Assembly (NCBI GenBank): GCA_035926095.1
Contig: JAVRQT010000015.1
Coordinates: 963,438 to 1,027,437 of the forward strand
Reading direction: 5' to 3'
Length of the DNA stretch: 64,000 bases
Source: Elasticomyces elasticus
Lineage: Eukaryota > Ascomycota > Dothideomycetes > Mycosphaerellales > Teratosphaeriaceae
In this document: positions 11,101 through 21,137 of the stretch, in pieces
How positions within the stretch are numbered: the stretch's first letter is position 1
How the letters are laid out: each line of letters begins with the position of its first letter
Position numbers and translations under genes: made by a program
The notes under the pieces: model-generated
What the model saw: only the letters and a program-made list of their open reading frames with translations
What the model was told of the DNA's origin: nothing
Database searches by the model: none

Positions 11101-12264
11101 GTAGTGTATGTTGATTCAATGGACTTCGAGACCAAGAAGAGATACGAACCGATCTACGGCAGGGCCTCGCATGGTAATCTTGACCTGACTCCGCTGTTCG
11201 CGCTCCTGTATGAGGTGTTGAGGCACGTCCGGTTCGATGATCAGGATCCTAGCAACGATGCGAGGTACAGAGTCACGGATGGTATGCTTCTGCTGAAGCA
11301 GCACGACTTCAACCAACTGCACCGAGGTCCCATAGTCAACAACAAGATCCAGAGCTCGGCCTTGGTGAATATCGCGTCTATGCGATGTTCGATGAGATCG
11401 GACCTCGATTGGGCGCAATATGTTCCTGGCCAGCTGTTCGCGCTATTGATCGATAACAGCGGTGAAGAGCTGCTGCGACTGTTCGAGAAAACGCTTGTAG
11501 CCCGCTTCCGAGACGAGCAATATCAACTTCTGCCTCTTCTCGGCCTGGCTTTCCATTACTGCCGCGTAAAGGGCGATGACAGCCGCGAAGTCTTCGTCCA
11601 GATCGGCAAGGAGATGTTCGCGTGGAAAGGCCTGCACGGCCAAGATATCGCCATCTTCTACGGCGCAATCGCAGACTTGTCGTGCGTTGCAGCCATCGAG
11701 AGCTCCTTGCAGTGGGTCCCCGGCTTCCTGCAGTTTAAGAAACTGCTGGCTCGTCGGGCCACCATGGACTACCTGGCCAAGCATGTCTTCATCGACCCGC
11801 GAGCCATCGCGCCAGGGAGCACCATTCGCCTGCGACTTGCTAGGTCGTTGTCGGCAAAGATCTTGCCACTCCTCGTGCATGCTTGGCAACAGGGCCATGT
11901 CGCAGCTTTCCTCCAGGACATGATGACGGTCATGAGAGGTATCCTGACTTGGCTGGGGACGCTGCTTCAAGATATCCAGGTTGTTTTAGGCGATGAGGAG
12001 AAGAAGAAGGCCGCCAATTTGAGTCCAGGGCTGCTTATCGAGTACGACGAGGCGCGCGGAACGCTGACCGATCTCCGGCAAGCCATGATGGAGCTGAGGG
12101 AGTGGGAGGGCGTTGCTGAGGCGGAGAGTCCGTCACTACCGACAGCCAGGGTGACGGAGGCATCCGCATCACCTGAGCTTGATGTTGATGAGGATGGGGA
12201 CAGCAGCGGCTACAGTGACGAGGCCGATGCTGACGGCGACTTTGACGATTATGACAACAAATGA
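5134..12264 (+). CDS. Giant ubiquitin carboxyl-terminal hydrolase (USP family)
   Basis: An uninterrupted frame of 2,376 residues. The USP catalytic core sits at about 1430-1750. The Cys box GLLNLGMTCYMNS contains the nucleophile C1441, the His box LEFGHYWSHV contains H1689, the ED following (D1710) is the likely third triad member, and NAYVLFYRR (from N1741) closes the domain. Two CxxC pairs in between (near GECGHV and YRCQSC) resemble the structural zinc site of USPs. Upstream is a ~1,400-residue largely helical region with a ubiquitin-like segment around 920-990 (VIVGGKLVNLD). A ~600-residue C-terminal arm ends in an acidic tail. This layout recalls the large USP9X/USP24/USP34 group. The ATG at 5134 is the first in frame; the frame extends upstream only from a GTG. 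Substrate cannot be told from the sequence. Confidence 0.92.
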   Translation: MAYNSPRDHGADENLNLARKRARLTDSPTSSTSEAIQFEALPPEDVGTDFTNAIEIQDDDGMTMTSFDDADHGWPNREVDWALDTFSKTLRGTFFMLVQDFASISGWVAEHLEITEQQPRNIWLEKTTEHEVFFDRLARDIIRFLGRTDNFDPSEVDRELVENLTTFFHNVVRLCVRRIQILPDIMKEKLARRDSAQPLPATNGQQQVYGLVYIHLLSNLYRMNNMQTKYFRELRVPWKNIMEDTQQTFSEDGITLRALVSTLHDLCQGFREIKDAWTFIDSILRILRKMANHVGESANDVVEMVNGTILPAICEKHPRALPEDFHALVVSGCRTHIEQLVGERTDSRMEFQEIYEQLIKGDNDALVGHEAEFEQVSDMVGQLDSETCVGLLRLAWTLQAQKRFLFSSIMDIRSLGIRLLVDDLCELIKWCNGSMERRKHTRIQYAARFLKQNALVSYIFSPDSHASLITHSADIVSYLAMTSAYSDTETDIIWQACTTSVEADFANASFAVLHQVCSQLECRQILHALGKYANTPVAAISSPAAVELLPSLWKCFHETLPTDDFDTTMAGFRVAFKLAQILHEAPPAAAADRLRSVIRTEISMYMQFPLDWRVQLYDCCIPPIIEANSLATVSIEILNNFLALGISSLEGDQLLVKLPMTSIIAEMRRHVERAADRGSAGPAPQDIDIRSRLGVVARLLPFLKSDEIDSAQADLYRLLFGDLAMSNPARHMAWLELGGLTNSTPLVPAAGQLMVRYLNEFVPSMPTAFATPGLLEILKHNLSAACLMALSSSTGLDLLRLPQWKTLVRVAAEGLETVTADFAVKAVCYFMFDWPQNPTMKAAIASSHATFIRDLVNGLCTRFPDPSSVYAEQQVDEFKQAVNLLATVLRESKTKQLGTQLVDPMARVTLSSGQSTSNSLSFKLQLCLPQGTLTKTVLATGTSTVNDLVTALPELTGAENNRVIVGGKLVNLDADAQRTLSDLGVSSSGGITISPVYNGGLVLETVLTVSGPVEQEMMVQCDRLEPFLDGPTAMAQRIYVFLTEMRPSPSARARICSVEATAEQVFPTNSPCRAAFSAHVLKTNLADFARLGVADEPFIVHGIKLLAAVLMDDTPGIVPSVLLPVTACLGNFLRGDLRPLPVLVPSADESAERSTSAPSVPYFAQPSRFARRMIDRILGAEQLALDRLLVELYQVLLQAARVDLAVWHAFSQDSRFADLHATLFLTDMASISGSTMLAANSFCGEGADREDAISVYWDAITKSIPKALLKNYLTTGFCGLATELLARHKTLQASETDIRQLISTLLDYLRTHNHFESPECSLPDEATAGLLKLLIAAVTILKSYKKPLALEHTASEVFGSLLFPATGPPPRPLLHEETRGLAYDLIKAVCESPTDYRELAHLADLALSTIQGNPDDKFPGREDWVRPAEACAGLLNLGMTCYMNSLLQQLFANVALRKFLFDVPIVDEAKQVLLLRVRDLFARMQDDPAPYMNTVDLANTLGIQTDSQEDVHGFYATMLTRLEESMPDGKCKLAMSRFYTGKFISQVRGECGHVSSQAEAFTDVSITVKNKAGLRESLDEFVQGEPMQGANKYRCQSCDIEDGGRLVNAMKRTCLDETPDNITFCLKRFTFEAMMGLEGKVNDRFDFPTEIDMARYQRQHLESPEAEIQPDIFDLVGVIVHQGSLEFGHYWSHVQLANAAKPAIWVSLEDRRARLCQGVREVQEACRGGSFFPNGIEKSDNAYVLFYRRRTHSNSTQSLLKRVRAPPTALTRLPPRVALPAALEETTVSSCYWRWKFDHLFSSRFSTFMDWLISDCPAPTVDAEDSRDLVGSTAPDLLGSLASAAARYMLRLLLTDPASGKKSPTFLQALTLPQIDTADRNLFDHNFIQAVVDDTHYLSGLWRSTNYVYRNGVSEMLRERLVKLKAEEDPRYEDVLRNIVSAHALQLKNLGAIADRWHAYFEFAACIAKLGVAETQILLNAGYLRCVWEVVYVDSMDFETKKRYEPIYGRASHGNLDLTPLFALLYEVLRHVRFDDQDPSNDARYRVTDGMLLLKQHDFNQLHRGPIVNNKIQSSALVNIASMRCSMRSDLDWAQYVPGQLFALLIDNSGEELLRLFEKTLVARFRDEQYQLLPLLGLAFHYCRVKGDDSREVFVQIGKEMFAWKGLHGQDIAIFYGAIADLSCVAAIESSLQWVPGFLQFKKLLARRATMDYLAKHVFIDPRAIAPGSTIRLRLARSLSAKILPLLVHAWQQGHVAAFLQDMMTVMRGILTWLGTLLQDIQVVLGDEEKKKAANLSPGLLIEYDEARGTLTDLRQAMMELREWEGVAEAESPSLPTARVTEASASPELDVDEDGDSSGYSDEADADGDFDDYDNK

Positions 12265-12434
12265 GGCAATGAATCTACGGCAGTAGGGGCGCGTGGAGCG
12301 CATGAGCGTGCACTCCTGGACAGCGCCGATAGATTGAGGTGTAGATAGGCAGGCGAGTAATTGCACTACTTCACATACTGTAATATGGTACATTCGACTA
12401 GTCATACATGACGCAGTGATGCAGTAAAGGCGCC

Positions 12435-13423
12435 TCACCACTCTTGCACACTCCCCTCTCCTCGCCCACGGATACTATCATTCGCCCAATACCTTCCCGT
12501 CACGCCTCCCAGATCAGCGAATGCCAGCCTCATTGGGATCTTGGCTCCCTCCTCGGGTGATTTAGGTGGCTGCACAGTACGAGACCCAACCAGACGTCCC
12601 ATGTCCGTGGCTATCCAGCCGGGACAGCAGCAATTGACACTCGTACTTGGGTTATCGCGAGCGAGGATAGAAGTGAAGGCATTGACCAGGGCTTTGGAGA
12701 CCGAGTAGCTGCGTCCTGTGCCGCCGTAACCTGACGACACTTCGTTGTGGTCCTTGACGGTGGTCTGGGATATGTGTTAGATCTGAAGACGAGGGCACTA
12801 GTGATAGCCTTACCAAATACTCGTCAGCGATAGCATCTAGATCCTGTAACGAGGCTTTGGGATCACGAAAGCGGGCTTGAAGTGTCTCGCTGTATGGCTT
12901 GAGCAGCGAGCCGACGGATGAGAGGTTCACGATACGTCCTTCAGAAGAGAGAAGTGGGATGAAAGTCTGACACATCTGTAGCACGAGTGTTCAGTGAGTT
13001 GAGCCGATCAAACAATTTCATTCCACAAACCTGCAAAGTGCCCTTGTAGTTGACGTCCAGCGTCGTCCTAGCATTATCGAGCCCGTACTGATTGTCTAGG
13101 TTGACTCCAGCATTATTGATCAATACATCGACTTTGCCATGCTGCTTCACCTCGCCTGCGAAAGCTTTGATGCTGTCCGGGTCTGCTATGTCGAGTTTTG
13201 GGTACAATACTTGTCGATCGCCATCCTGACTGTGCAGACCGAAGTCAGTCCCAGCTCTGGTCGCGGCGAAAAGCTTGAGAGGTGCGATGTTGGGTCTAGT
13301 CAAGATCAGGTCGCAGATGGCTTTGCCAATGCCACGGTTCTGGCGTAATGTTAGCGAAAGCTGAGGAATACGAATCGATGGTCGTACTGCTCCTGTTACA
13401 ATGATTATTCTTGGGTTCGACAT
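12435..13423 (-). CDS. Short-chain dehydrogenase, carbonyl reductase-like
   Basis: Four exons (13423-13388, 13339-13031, 12975-12814, 12764-12435), all phase 0, give 278 residues. Removing the first intron rebuilds the nucleotide-binding motif TGANRGIG. Other SDR hallmarks follow in order: NNAG (INNAGVN), the serine in NLSSVGSL, and the active-site pair YSVSK, then the PGW turn (CCPGWIATDMG). The spacing between the serine block and YxxxK, with an insertion, and the substrate-loop sequence resemble the CBR1-type carbonyl reductases, which reduce carbonyls with NADPH in the cytosol. The physiological substrate is unknown. It faces the deubiquitinase gene tail to tail, with 170 bp between them. 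Confidence 0.88.
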
Positions 13424-13795
13424 GACGGAAACAGGAGTAATTGAATTAATGGATATCAACAACGACGAAGTGGCGACGGAATGTCGTCGTCGATTTCCTG
13501 ATGACTAAGGGCAGGTGGCTCGTGCACGGACAAGAAGACGACGCCAACACGACAGCAACGTAGACCAAAGCACAATGGAAGTAAGCATCTGTTCAAGCAA
13601 TAGCGTATGTATCATTCCCTCGCATCAAGCCCATGTCACTCATCACAAGCAAAGACAGTACAGCCACCCCAGACATGACAAACTCCAATCCCATGCCCTG
13701 ATGTACATTCAAACGAAAAGCTCAAACACTCATCAACAATGAAAGAAGCAGAAACACAGCTTTTCATCTCACCACCACCGCGTCCGACAATCCTC
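13424..13795. other. Intergenic, SDR promoter and BUD4 3' flank
   Basis: Both neighbours are on the minus strand, so this holds the SDR promoter and the BUD4 3' UTR. No open frame here looks like a protein. Confidence 0.4.
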
Positions 13796-16700
13796 CTAGA
13801 AAATCATACTCTTCACCGCGTCCCGGCTGCGTCCTCCAGACCGGCTAGCCATGGGTGGGGTGCGTGCTCTCGGCGGTGCGTAGCCCTTCATCGGGCTCGT
13901 GGGTGCACTGCGGGCAGGTAAAGCCTTGCGCTCACTTAGCTGTCTCTGCATAGCAGGAGGGGCCGGCGGGCGCGTGAAGTCCTTGACGTCTGTTCCACCA
14001 GACTTGATAGGCGAAGACGAGCCGTGCTCGCTGGCAGACGATGCATTCGTGCCTCGTTCTCGCGCAAGCACCAAGTCGGTCCACCTCTGCTCGACCTTCT
14101 TGGCTTCCACGGCGGGCTTGCCAATGACTTGGCTGAGAGCCTTCATCCACTCATCCTTCTCCGCCGCAGAGTCGGCGTAGAAGTCGATTGTCTCGCCATT
14201 GGCAAAGCGGATGCGGAAGCCCTCTTCGACGTACTGATACCCCTCATCCTCTTCAGCGAAAGCCGACTTACGCCTGCCGCCCTTAGCGGGTGATGAAGAC
14301 GTCGGATTGGCGACGAGCGAGCTCTTGTCGTCCACGAGGCGGGAAGCCTTGGCCAAGTTGACCACAGCACGCTTCTGGTGCGTGTGCTCATGGTAAGCCG
14401 TCAATCGAGAGCCTTGGAGGCGGAAGAAGCGACGACGCCAGTGCTGTATCGCATGTCAGTATCATCTCACCCAGTCCACACCATCATAACACTTACAGTG
14501 CAATCGCCGCCCTGCTGACTCAAACACCCCTCCCTAACCACCTCCTTCACCACCCCATCGCCAGCCTCAGCAGTAGCCCTAGCCATCTCCCTCATAGCCC
14601 CACCCATACTCTTCGGCATCGCCTCCTCTCCCATCCCCCTAGGCTTCGGCACATACAAAAGCTGCACTTCCAACTTCCCAACCACATACGGCGGTCTCCT
14701 CACCGGCCCCTGACGATCCCCCCTCTTACTCCTCACAGAATGAACCACATTCACATCCCTCTCCAAAGCCCACTCATTATAGCAAGGCACATCCACCGTA
14801 ACCATCCGTCCAAAACACTCCCCCTCATGCGCCTTCAAATTCACATACGCCCGCGCAAAACTGCCATCCGCAGCATTAACAAGCTCATGCATCAGATCCC
14901 ACGCAGTAGGCGCAACACTCGCCCTCTTCCTCGCCGCCTCATCCCTCACCCGCCTCTCCTCAGCCTCCTGCGCCTCCCTCTCCACCCTCTCCTTCTCCGC
15001 CCTCTTCCGTGGACTCGACAAGAACCTCGCCGCAAAGCCCCCACTCTTCGAACTCTTCACACTCTTCGTCGGCGAACTCGGAGTCGGAGTCGGGACCTCC
15101 CTCCTTGGCGCAGGCGGCAACTTAGTAGAAAGCGTAAGCTGAAACTCCAAATCCTCCTGCACAACCAACTCAAACTCCTGCCCAATCGGCGCCTGCTTCC
15201 CCAACTCCAAATCCGCCGTCGTAACACAATGCAACCCATTATCCAACGTCAACTGGAAATGCACGCGATCGTTCCTCGGTAACGGCAACTCCAACTCCTT
15301 AACCCCTACAACCTTGACAAACAACCGCCCCCTCTCCATCCCCTCCGGAACCTCATCCTCCAAACTCCCACACGCATCCTCATCCACCGAACTCAACGCC
15401 ACGCTCTCCTGCCCCGGAAGCGGAGGCGCAGGCCCACTCCGCTGCGAAGAAGCCTGCCTCACGCTCTTCCTTCTCGACGTCCCATTCCACGGCTCGATCT
15501 TGAGGAACTGCTCCGCACTAGGTTTCCGCGGCGAGCTGTTCGCGCTCCTCGTCCCCCGCATAGCAGGTTTGGCAGTCGCGTTACTATCAGCCGAGACATT
15601 CGTCCCATTACTGTCGCCCGAGAAATTGCGGTTGGAAGCCACGACCACTTTCGTGTTCTGACGCATAAGGTATCCTTTCTGTGAGCGAGGGGAATGAGTA
15701 TCAGCACCGGCGCTAGCAGCAAAAGCAGTATGGGGTTGGAAAGGGGAAGGCATGTCTGCGTCCACACTCGCGTGGTTGTGCGTAGAGTGTAGTTCAGCAT
15801 CGAACCGCGCGAACAGCGGTGCAGGAAGAAAAGGCGAACACACCTTCTGGCTCTCAATGACCTTATCGAACTCCGACTCCAGACCTAAACTCAAGTCTGC
15901 TGCTGTGCCTTGCGGGATGTTGAGGTTGAGCATCTTCCTGCTCTGGCGGCGATGCGTAGCCTTGTCATCCACAAGCGAGTCAGCTTTCTCAGTCGAGGTT
16001 TGGGACTGCTGGTCCTCGTCATCGGTCCCAGTCTCAGCATCACGGTACTGCATCGGCATCTCAGGCATCGGCTCTTCACTCTCCATCTGCCTCTGCTGGC
16101 CCATAGCGTCCAGATCCGCCCGGCTAACCGAAGGCCTCGCCTTCAGTTTCCCGCCCGTCTTGATAGTAGCCCTACGCTCCGGGATCACGACCTCAGGCTC
16201 CGGCTCCCGCTGCGGTTCTGGTTGCAACTCAAACCCATCGTCCACAACATCGTCGTACATCGAACTTACATCGCTAGTCCGATGCTGGATGACTGAATCC
16301 GGGCTTCCAGGCGGCGAGACCAAAGACGCAGCATCGACGTAGTCGGCTTGCGCGAAGCGGTCATCGTCCTCGGCCCTCGCAGAGCTGCTGTGCTCAGCCT
16401 GCCGCAGCGGCAAACTCTCCAAAGCCGGCTGCCACATCTCCCTCGTACTCTGCAGAACCGGCTTAGAATCCAAATCCAGCTTCCTCTCCGCAGACGACTC
16501 AGCGAGAGGAGCACTAAAAGCGCCCATGCCGAAATCGTACTCTCCTGAGCCTAAGTAAGACGGAAGACCCACGAAACTCTTCCTCGAAGGCACCGTGTTC
16601 GAAGCCGGAGCAGTAGCAGGGAAAGCATACTCCTGCGCATAGCTCGTCTCCGCGGGTGAAGCAGCAGGGAGTGAGTAGTCCTTCACACTCAACAACCCCA

Positions 16701-18867
16701 TAGCATCCATCAAACTCTCCTTACCCTCCACCTCCTGCTCTGTGGATCCGTGATGGAGCATGGTGCTCTCCGCCTCGGGCTCCAAAGAAGAATACCTTGA
16801 CGCATCATCGTCCTCCTCAACCTGACCAGCACTCTCCTCGGAGCTCAACCGATGATGCAGCACCGAAGACTGCCTCTCATAATCATCCATGCCCATCCTC
16901 GTCGGCGACCTCGGAGGCAGATACGCCAACCCCTCAGCTTCCGGCACAGCCTCAGGAATAGCGTTCATGTCGATCTGCTCATCATCCTCCAAAGGCTCAT
17001 CCTTAACAACCACCTCCTCCCGCTCAAACGTCGCAGCAGGCGCACCATAACCATCTGAGTGATTGTGGCCCGTCTCCTCCTCCACTCCACTGTAACGACC
17101 CAGGTGATTCCAACTAGTCTCCCTCGAGTTCTCCCTCGACTGAATAGCAACATCCGGCCCCAACTCCGCTAACTCCCTGTACGTCGGCCTCGTAACCTCC
17201 GCATCATCATCACCCTCACTATCCTCATCCTCGAAATCGTACTTGGTGCCGCGGACCTTCCTAAGTATCGACTCCCTCGAGATCCGTGGCGGAGCACTCG
17301 CAAACTCGGAGAGATCGCCGACAAGAGATTCGTCGTCTTCGACACCGGCTTCGGCAACGCGGACCTGGACGTCCAGCTTCTCGCCAGTATCGAGGTTGGT
17401 CACAGTCAATTCCTCCGGTACACCATGAGCATCCCCAGCACCCTCCTCCTGTACCCGAGCAGTCGGTTGAGCGGGAGCCTTGGGGTGCAAGAAATTCTTA
17501 ATAAACGCCGGCAGTGGCGGAAGCGGCCGTGCCTCGCCATCAGAAGCTACGCTCTCCGACCTACCCAACACCGAGCGGCGATGATGCGGGCTCGGTGACG
17601 GACTCGCAGCATTAGTATCGAAAACATCATCCTCCTCATTAACCAACTGCGTCCTAGCAGCCTCAGGAGACATCCTCGTCCAATCTTCGGGGAGAACAAC
17701 ATCGGCTTTCTCCAATTCACCATCAGATATACTACCACTGCCCTCCCTCTCCTGCTGCTCGAGAGAACTGTAGCGTTCGAACGAGTAATCGCCCTGCTGC
17801 TCGAAACTATCGGAGCTCTCCCAAGAACCTTCGCGTGAACCCTCGCGGTCATGGTCGCCTTCGACGGAAACACTGGGTTCAGGGGTCTGCTGCTCGTACT
17901 CGTTGATCGTCGGTGGATCAGCGTGGAAAGTGACGCTCTTGTTCTGTCTGTGCAGGATCCCTCCACGAGGAGTGGGCACGCGTTCCTCGGTGTCTGACCA
18001 GGTCCCGGCATCTGGATCAAAAGAACTCCCAGGCAAGTTGAACATACTAGTCCTCAACGCGGACTTCGTAGGCGAAGGAGAACCAGCCTGCTTCTCCGGA
18101 GACGCAGGCAGCGCGACATTCCTCGGACTCTGCTGCATCCCCATAGTCGGCAGGAAGATCTCCGTCTCGCTCCTCTTATGCCCTTGCGGTCTCTGCGGGC
18201 TGACGGGGTTATTCTCCTTCTTCAAACTATCAAAGCGCGTAAAGCTATTATTCGCAAACTGCTGACTCAACGGCCTGTTCGCCGCCGGCCTCTCCACAAT
18301 CGGCATTGAGGTTGGATCATAAGCATCTTTGCTCTCGAGCGCGAAGATATTGCTATTCTTCACTCTGCTTGCTTGCTTGAGACGCTCGATGGAGGTCCGG
18401 CGCTTGGGCGAGATGGAGGGGGAGGGGGATTGCTCGGGCGTGTTGTTGTTGTTCTCGTCGTTGGTGGAGGTGGAGTTTGTGAAGCGGAAGGGTGACATTC
18501 TTTTTACGGTCAGGTTGATGCTGTTGGTGGTGTTGGGTGAAGTGGGGAAGGGCGAGGAGGGGGGCGCGTTTTCGGTGTAGGGTGAGGATTCGCGGGAGAC
18601 GATCATTTTCTGGGTCGAAGATGGAAGGTTAGTTTCGATGGAGATGTAGATGTATTTGGCGGGAAGGTGCGTTGTCTCTTACCCGCGTCGCTTGATTGTA
18701 GGAAGGCGAGTTCCTCCTCTGACTCGAGGAGCCGATTTCCTGCAGCGGTCGCGAGGTGGCCATTTTGTTGTTCGGCGTCTTGGAGATGCGCAGGGGTTGG
18801 ACGTTCTGGCGCGCCATTTTGTTAGTATGCGATGCGAGTGATGTCGCTGCTGCTCACTCACCTCCAT
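13796..18867 (-). CDS. BUD4: Bud4/anillin-like septum protein with PH domain
   Basis: The model has four exons: 18867-18862, 18805-18683, 18609-14497 and 14443-13796, total 1,629 residues. The long third exon encodes a mostly disordered, acidic, S/P-rich region. A C2/anillin-like part follows (GRLFVKVVGVKELELPLP, then LTLDNGLHCVTT), and a C-terminal PH domain spans about 1400-1515. The last intron interrupts the PH domain, and splicing gives the classic CT-HWRRRFFRLQG junction. Bud4-type proteins scaffold septins and the contractile ring at septation sites. The first coding exon is only six bases (Met-Glu); splicing it gives MENVQPLRISK, which resembles the conserved N-terminal PLRISK box. 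An alternative start at 18817 (MARQNVQPLRI) needs no micro-exon and cannot be excluded. The sense strand is strongly purine-rich over the last ~1 kb of exon 3. Confidence 0.85.
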
Positions 18868-19271
18868 GCTCGTTGATTTGCTGGGTCGTGCTGGAATGTG
18901 GATGTCCGTCGCCTGCCGGAGACGATGCGGGTTGAATGTGTGTGTACAAGCAATGGGATTGTCTGTTCAAGAAGAAGTGTAGTGCATGCTGCCTCTCTCT
19001 TGCTGCCAACGAACGAATGCGCAAGAGAAGATGTCGCGTGTATGTAAGTAAGTAGTGTCAATGCTGAAGATCTGCTCTGCAAGACGTTTGTGATGATTGC
19101 AGAACACAGACCTTACACCGCGCTAGTAAATTCCCCACTCATCACAATACGCAGCCGTTCTCAGATCTACCCCAAACTCTATCCAGTCGCGGTTGCCATG
19201 ACAATCCGTCCCCAATCGGGCCAAACCGCGGTCGAAAGACTTCACTCCATCCAGCACTCAACTACAAAAAA
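18868..19271. promoter_or_regulatory. Divergent promoter, BUD4 / MRH4
   Basis: The two start codons point away from each other across 404 bp. No protein-like frame is present, and I could not assign specific transcription-factor sites. Confidence 0.5.
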
Positions 19272-21137
19272 ATGATCCGCTCCCTCTGCCCCTTCTGCGC
19301 GGCAGCCAAAGGTCTAAACCCACAATGGCCCTCCCACCGAGCAGCATCCACGCTCCAAAAGCGCCGACCCTCACGCATGGACTTATCCCCCAACGTTTCG
19401 CGCGGGCCCCCCAGAACCACAGAAACGGGCCAACGCCCTGTCCGAAAAAGCCGCGCGAACTCGCCATTCGGGGGTATGAATGTGACTGAGCCGCCGCGAC
19501 CGGGTTATGGAGTCAAACGGGGCGTCTCAGTCTCCGAGCAGAAACGTGCAGGAGGGAAATATGGCAGTAAGGAGAAAAAGGAGGAACCGAAAGAGGGAAT
19601 GAAAGCGTTGAAAATGCAGAGAGCACTATCCAGTATCTCCTACGAAGCCCGGGCGCGCGTTAAGCAGACGCTGCAGGATCTGGAGTCGTTTGGGGATTTC
19701 GACCTCTTGCCTGTGATCAAGGAGTCCGTATCCACCCAAGCACTGGGAGGATTGTCAGAAGTCTCACCAACACCTATCCAACGCCTCGCTGTCCCTGCGC
19801 TATTAGGGACAGAAGACGGCAAACATCGAAAAAAATCAACCGAAGACGGAGCCAAAAAAGCCATCCAACATTTCCTCCTAGCCGCCGAAACCGGCTCAGG
19901 CAAAACCCTCGCCTACATCTTGCCGATCTTGGACGCTTTGAAACGGGCCGAGAAAGCTGAGGCGGAACTCCAGCGCTCCCTAGCCGCGCAAAAAGCAGCC
20001 GAAAACCCAGCCAGTCGCCAACTCTTCGAACTCCCCTCCCCACCCCTCCACGACGAAACCCTAACAAAAGTCGCGCGCCCCAGCGCCATAATCCTCCTCC
20101 CCACATCCGAACTCGTGGCCCAGGTGGGAGCATTACTCAAGAATCTGAGCCATACGATAAAATTCAAGTCCGCGATGCTGAGTACAGCTTACACATCCAC
20201 GGTAATCCGGTCTCGGCTTTTCTCCCCCAGCGGGGTGGATGTCGTGGTCAGTACGCCTCACTTACTGAGCAGTATTACCGAGAGTGATCCGAATGTTCTG
20301 AGCAGAGTGAAATGGCTGGTTATAGATGAAGCGGACTCGTTGCTTGATCGGAGTTTTAGTCCTATTACGAGTGGGATTATCGATCGCGTCACCCCTTCCC
20401 TGCAGCAGTTGGTTTTGTGTTCGGCTACTATACCGCGGAGTCTGGATAGTTATCTCGCGAAACGCTTCCCCGATGTCCGGAGGCTGGTGACGCCTAACTT
20501 GCACGCCGTGCCCAGGAGAGTGCAGTTGAGTGTTGTGGACATAGAAAAGGTTCCCTACCAGGGGAACAGGGACCTAGCGTGTGCGCAGACTATCGTGGAA
20601 ATCGCGAAAGAGAACGGTGAGGATGGGGAGGTCGTTAGTGGTGGGGGAGGAGGGAAGAAAGTCCTGGTTTTCGTGAACGAGAGGGAGAAAGCTGCGGAAC
20701 TGACGGGGTTTTTGAGGAGTAAGGGGATTGAAGCCACGGCGTTGTCGAGGGACAGCGATGACCGTGCTCACGCCGACGTCTTGGCGGAGTTCACCGGTCA
20801 AGCCATCCCTTCCTCCAGTAAACCCCATGTCCCCTCGCGTCCCATCCCGCGTTCGGGGCTGGACGCCCTCACCCTCCCCTCCGCTCCCCGGACCGTGAAG
20901 GGCGTTAAAGTGCTTGTCATGACTGATTTAGGGTCAAGGGGCATCGATACTACACTCGTGAAGCATGTGGTGTTGTATGATGTGCCGCATACTTCTATCG
21001 ATTTCCTGCATCGTTTGGGGAGGGTGGGTAGGATGGGGAGGCGGGGCAGGGCGGTGGTGTTGGTGGGGAAGGGGGATAGGAGGGATGTTGTCAAAGAGGT
21101 GAGGGAGGGCATGTTTAGGGGGAGTGCTTTGATATGA
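19272..21137 (+). CDS. MRH4: Mitochondrial DEAD-box RNA helicase, Mrh4-like
   Basis: A single exon of 621 residues. The N-terminus is basic, R/S-rich and low in acidic residues, consistent with a mitochondrial presequence. Helicase motifs appear in order: the Q-motif region SPTPIQRLAVPALL, motif I AETGSGKT, Ia LLPTSELVAQV, Ib STPHLL, II DEAD (VIDEADSLLD), III SAT, IV VLVFVNE, V TDLGSRGID and VI HRLGRVGRMGR. Two divergent linkers are present, one after motif I and one between motifs IV and V that is P/S-rich. This combination of motifs resembles Mrh4, which acts in mitochondrial large-subunit ribosome assembly. The start is the first ATG and fits the presequence. Motif VI is written with unusually G-rich codons. 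Confidence 0.88.
   Translation: MIRSLCPFCAAAKGLNPQWPSHRAASTLQKRRPSRMDLSPNVSRGPPRTTETGQRPVRKSRANSPFGGMNVTEPPRPGYGVKRGVSVSEQKRAGGKYGSKEKKEEPKEGMKALKMQRALSSISYEARARVKQTLQDLESFGDFDLLPVIKESVSTQALGGLSEVSPTPIQRLAVPALLGTEDGKHRKKSTEDGAKKAIQHFLLAAETGSGKTLAYILPILDALKRAEKAEAELQRSLAAQKAAENPASRQLFELPSPPLHDETLTKVARPSAIILLPTSELVAQVGALLKNLSHTIKFKSAMLSTAYTSTVIRSRLFSPSGVDVVVSTPHLLSSITESDPNVLSRVKWLVIDEADSLLDRSFSPITSGIIDRVTPSLQQLVLCSATIPRSLDSYLAKRFPDVRRLVTPNLHAVPRRVQLSVVDIEKVPYQGNRDLACAQTIVEIAKENGEDGEVVSGGGGGKKVLVFVNEREKAAELTGFLRSKGIEATALSRDSDDRAHADVLAEFTGQAIPSSSKPHVPSRPIPRSGLDALTLPSAPRTVKGVKVLVMTDLGSRGIDTTLVKHVVLYDVPHTSIDFLHRLGRVGRMGRRGRAVVLVGKGDRRDVVKEVREGMFRGSALI
21017..21038 (+). other. Potential G-quadruplex motif within MRH4 coding sequence
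   Basis: Four G-runs of at least three bases lie in 22 bases with loops of 1, 1 and 6, on the coding strand. They fall in the codons for helicase motif VI. More G-runs continue to about 21180. Folding is predicted from pattern only. Confidence 0.5.
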
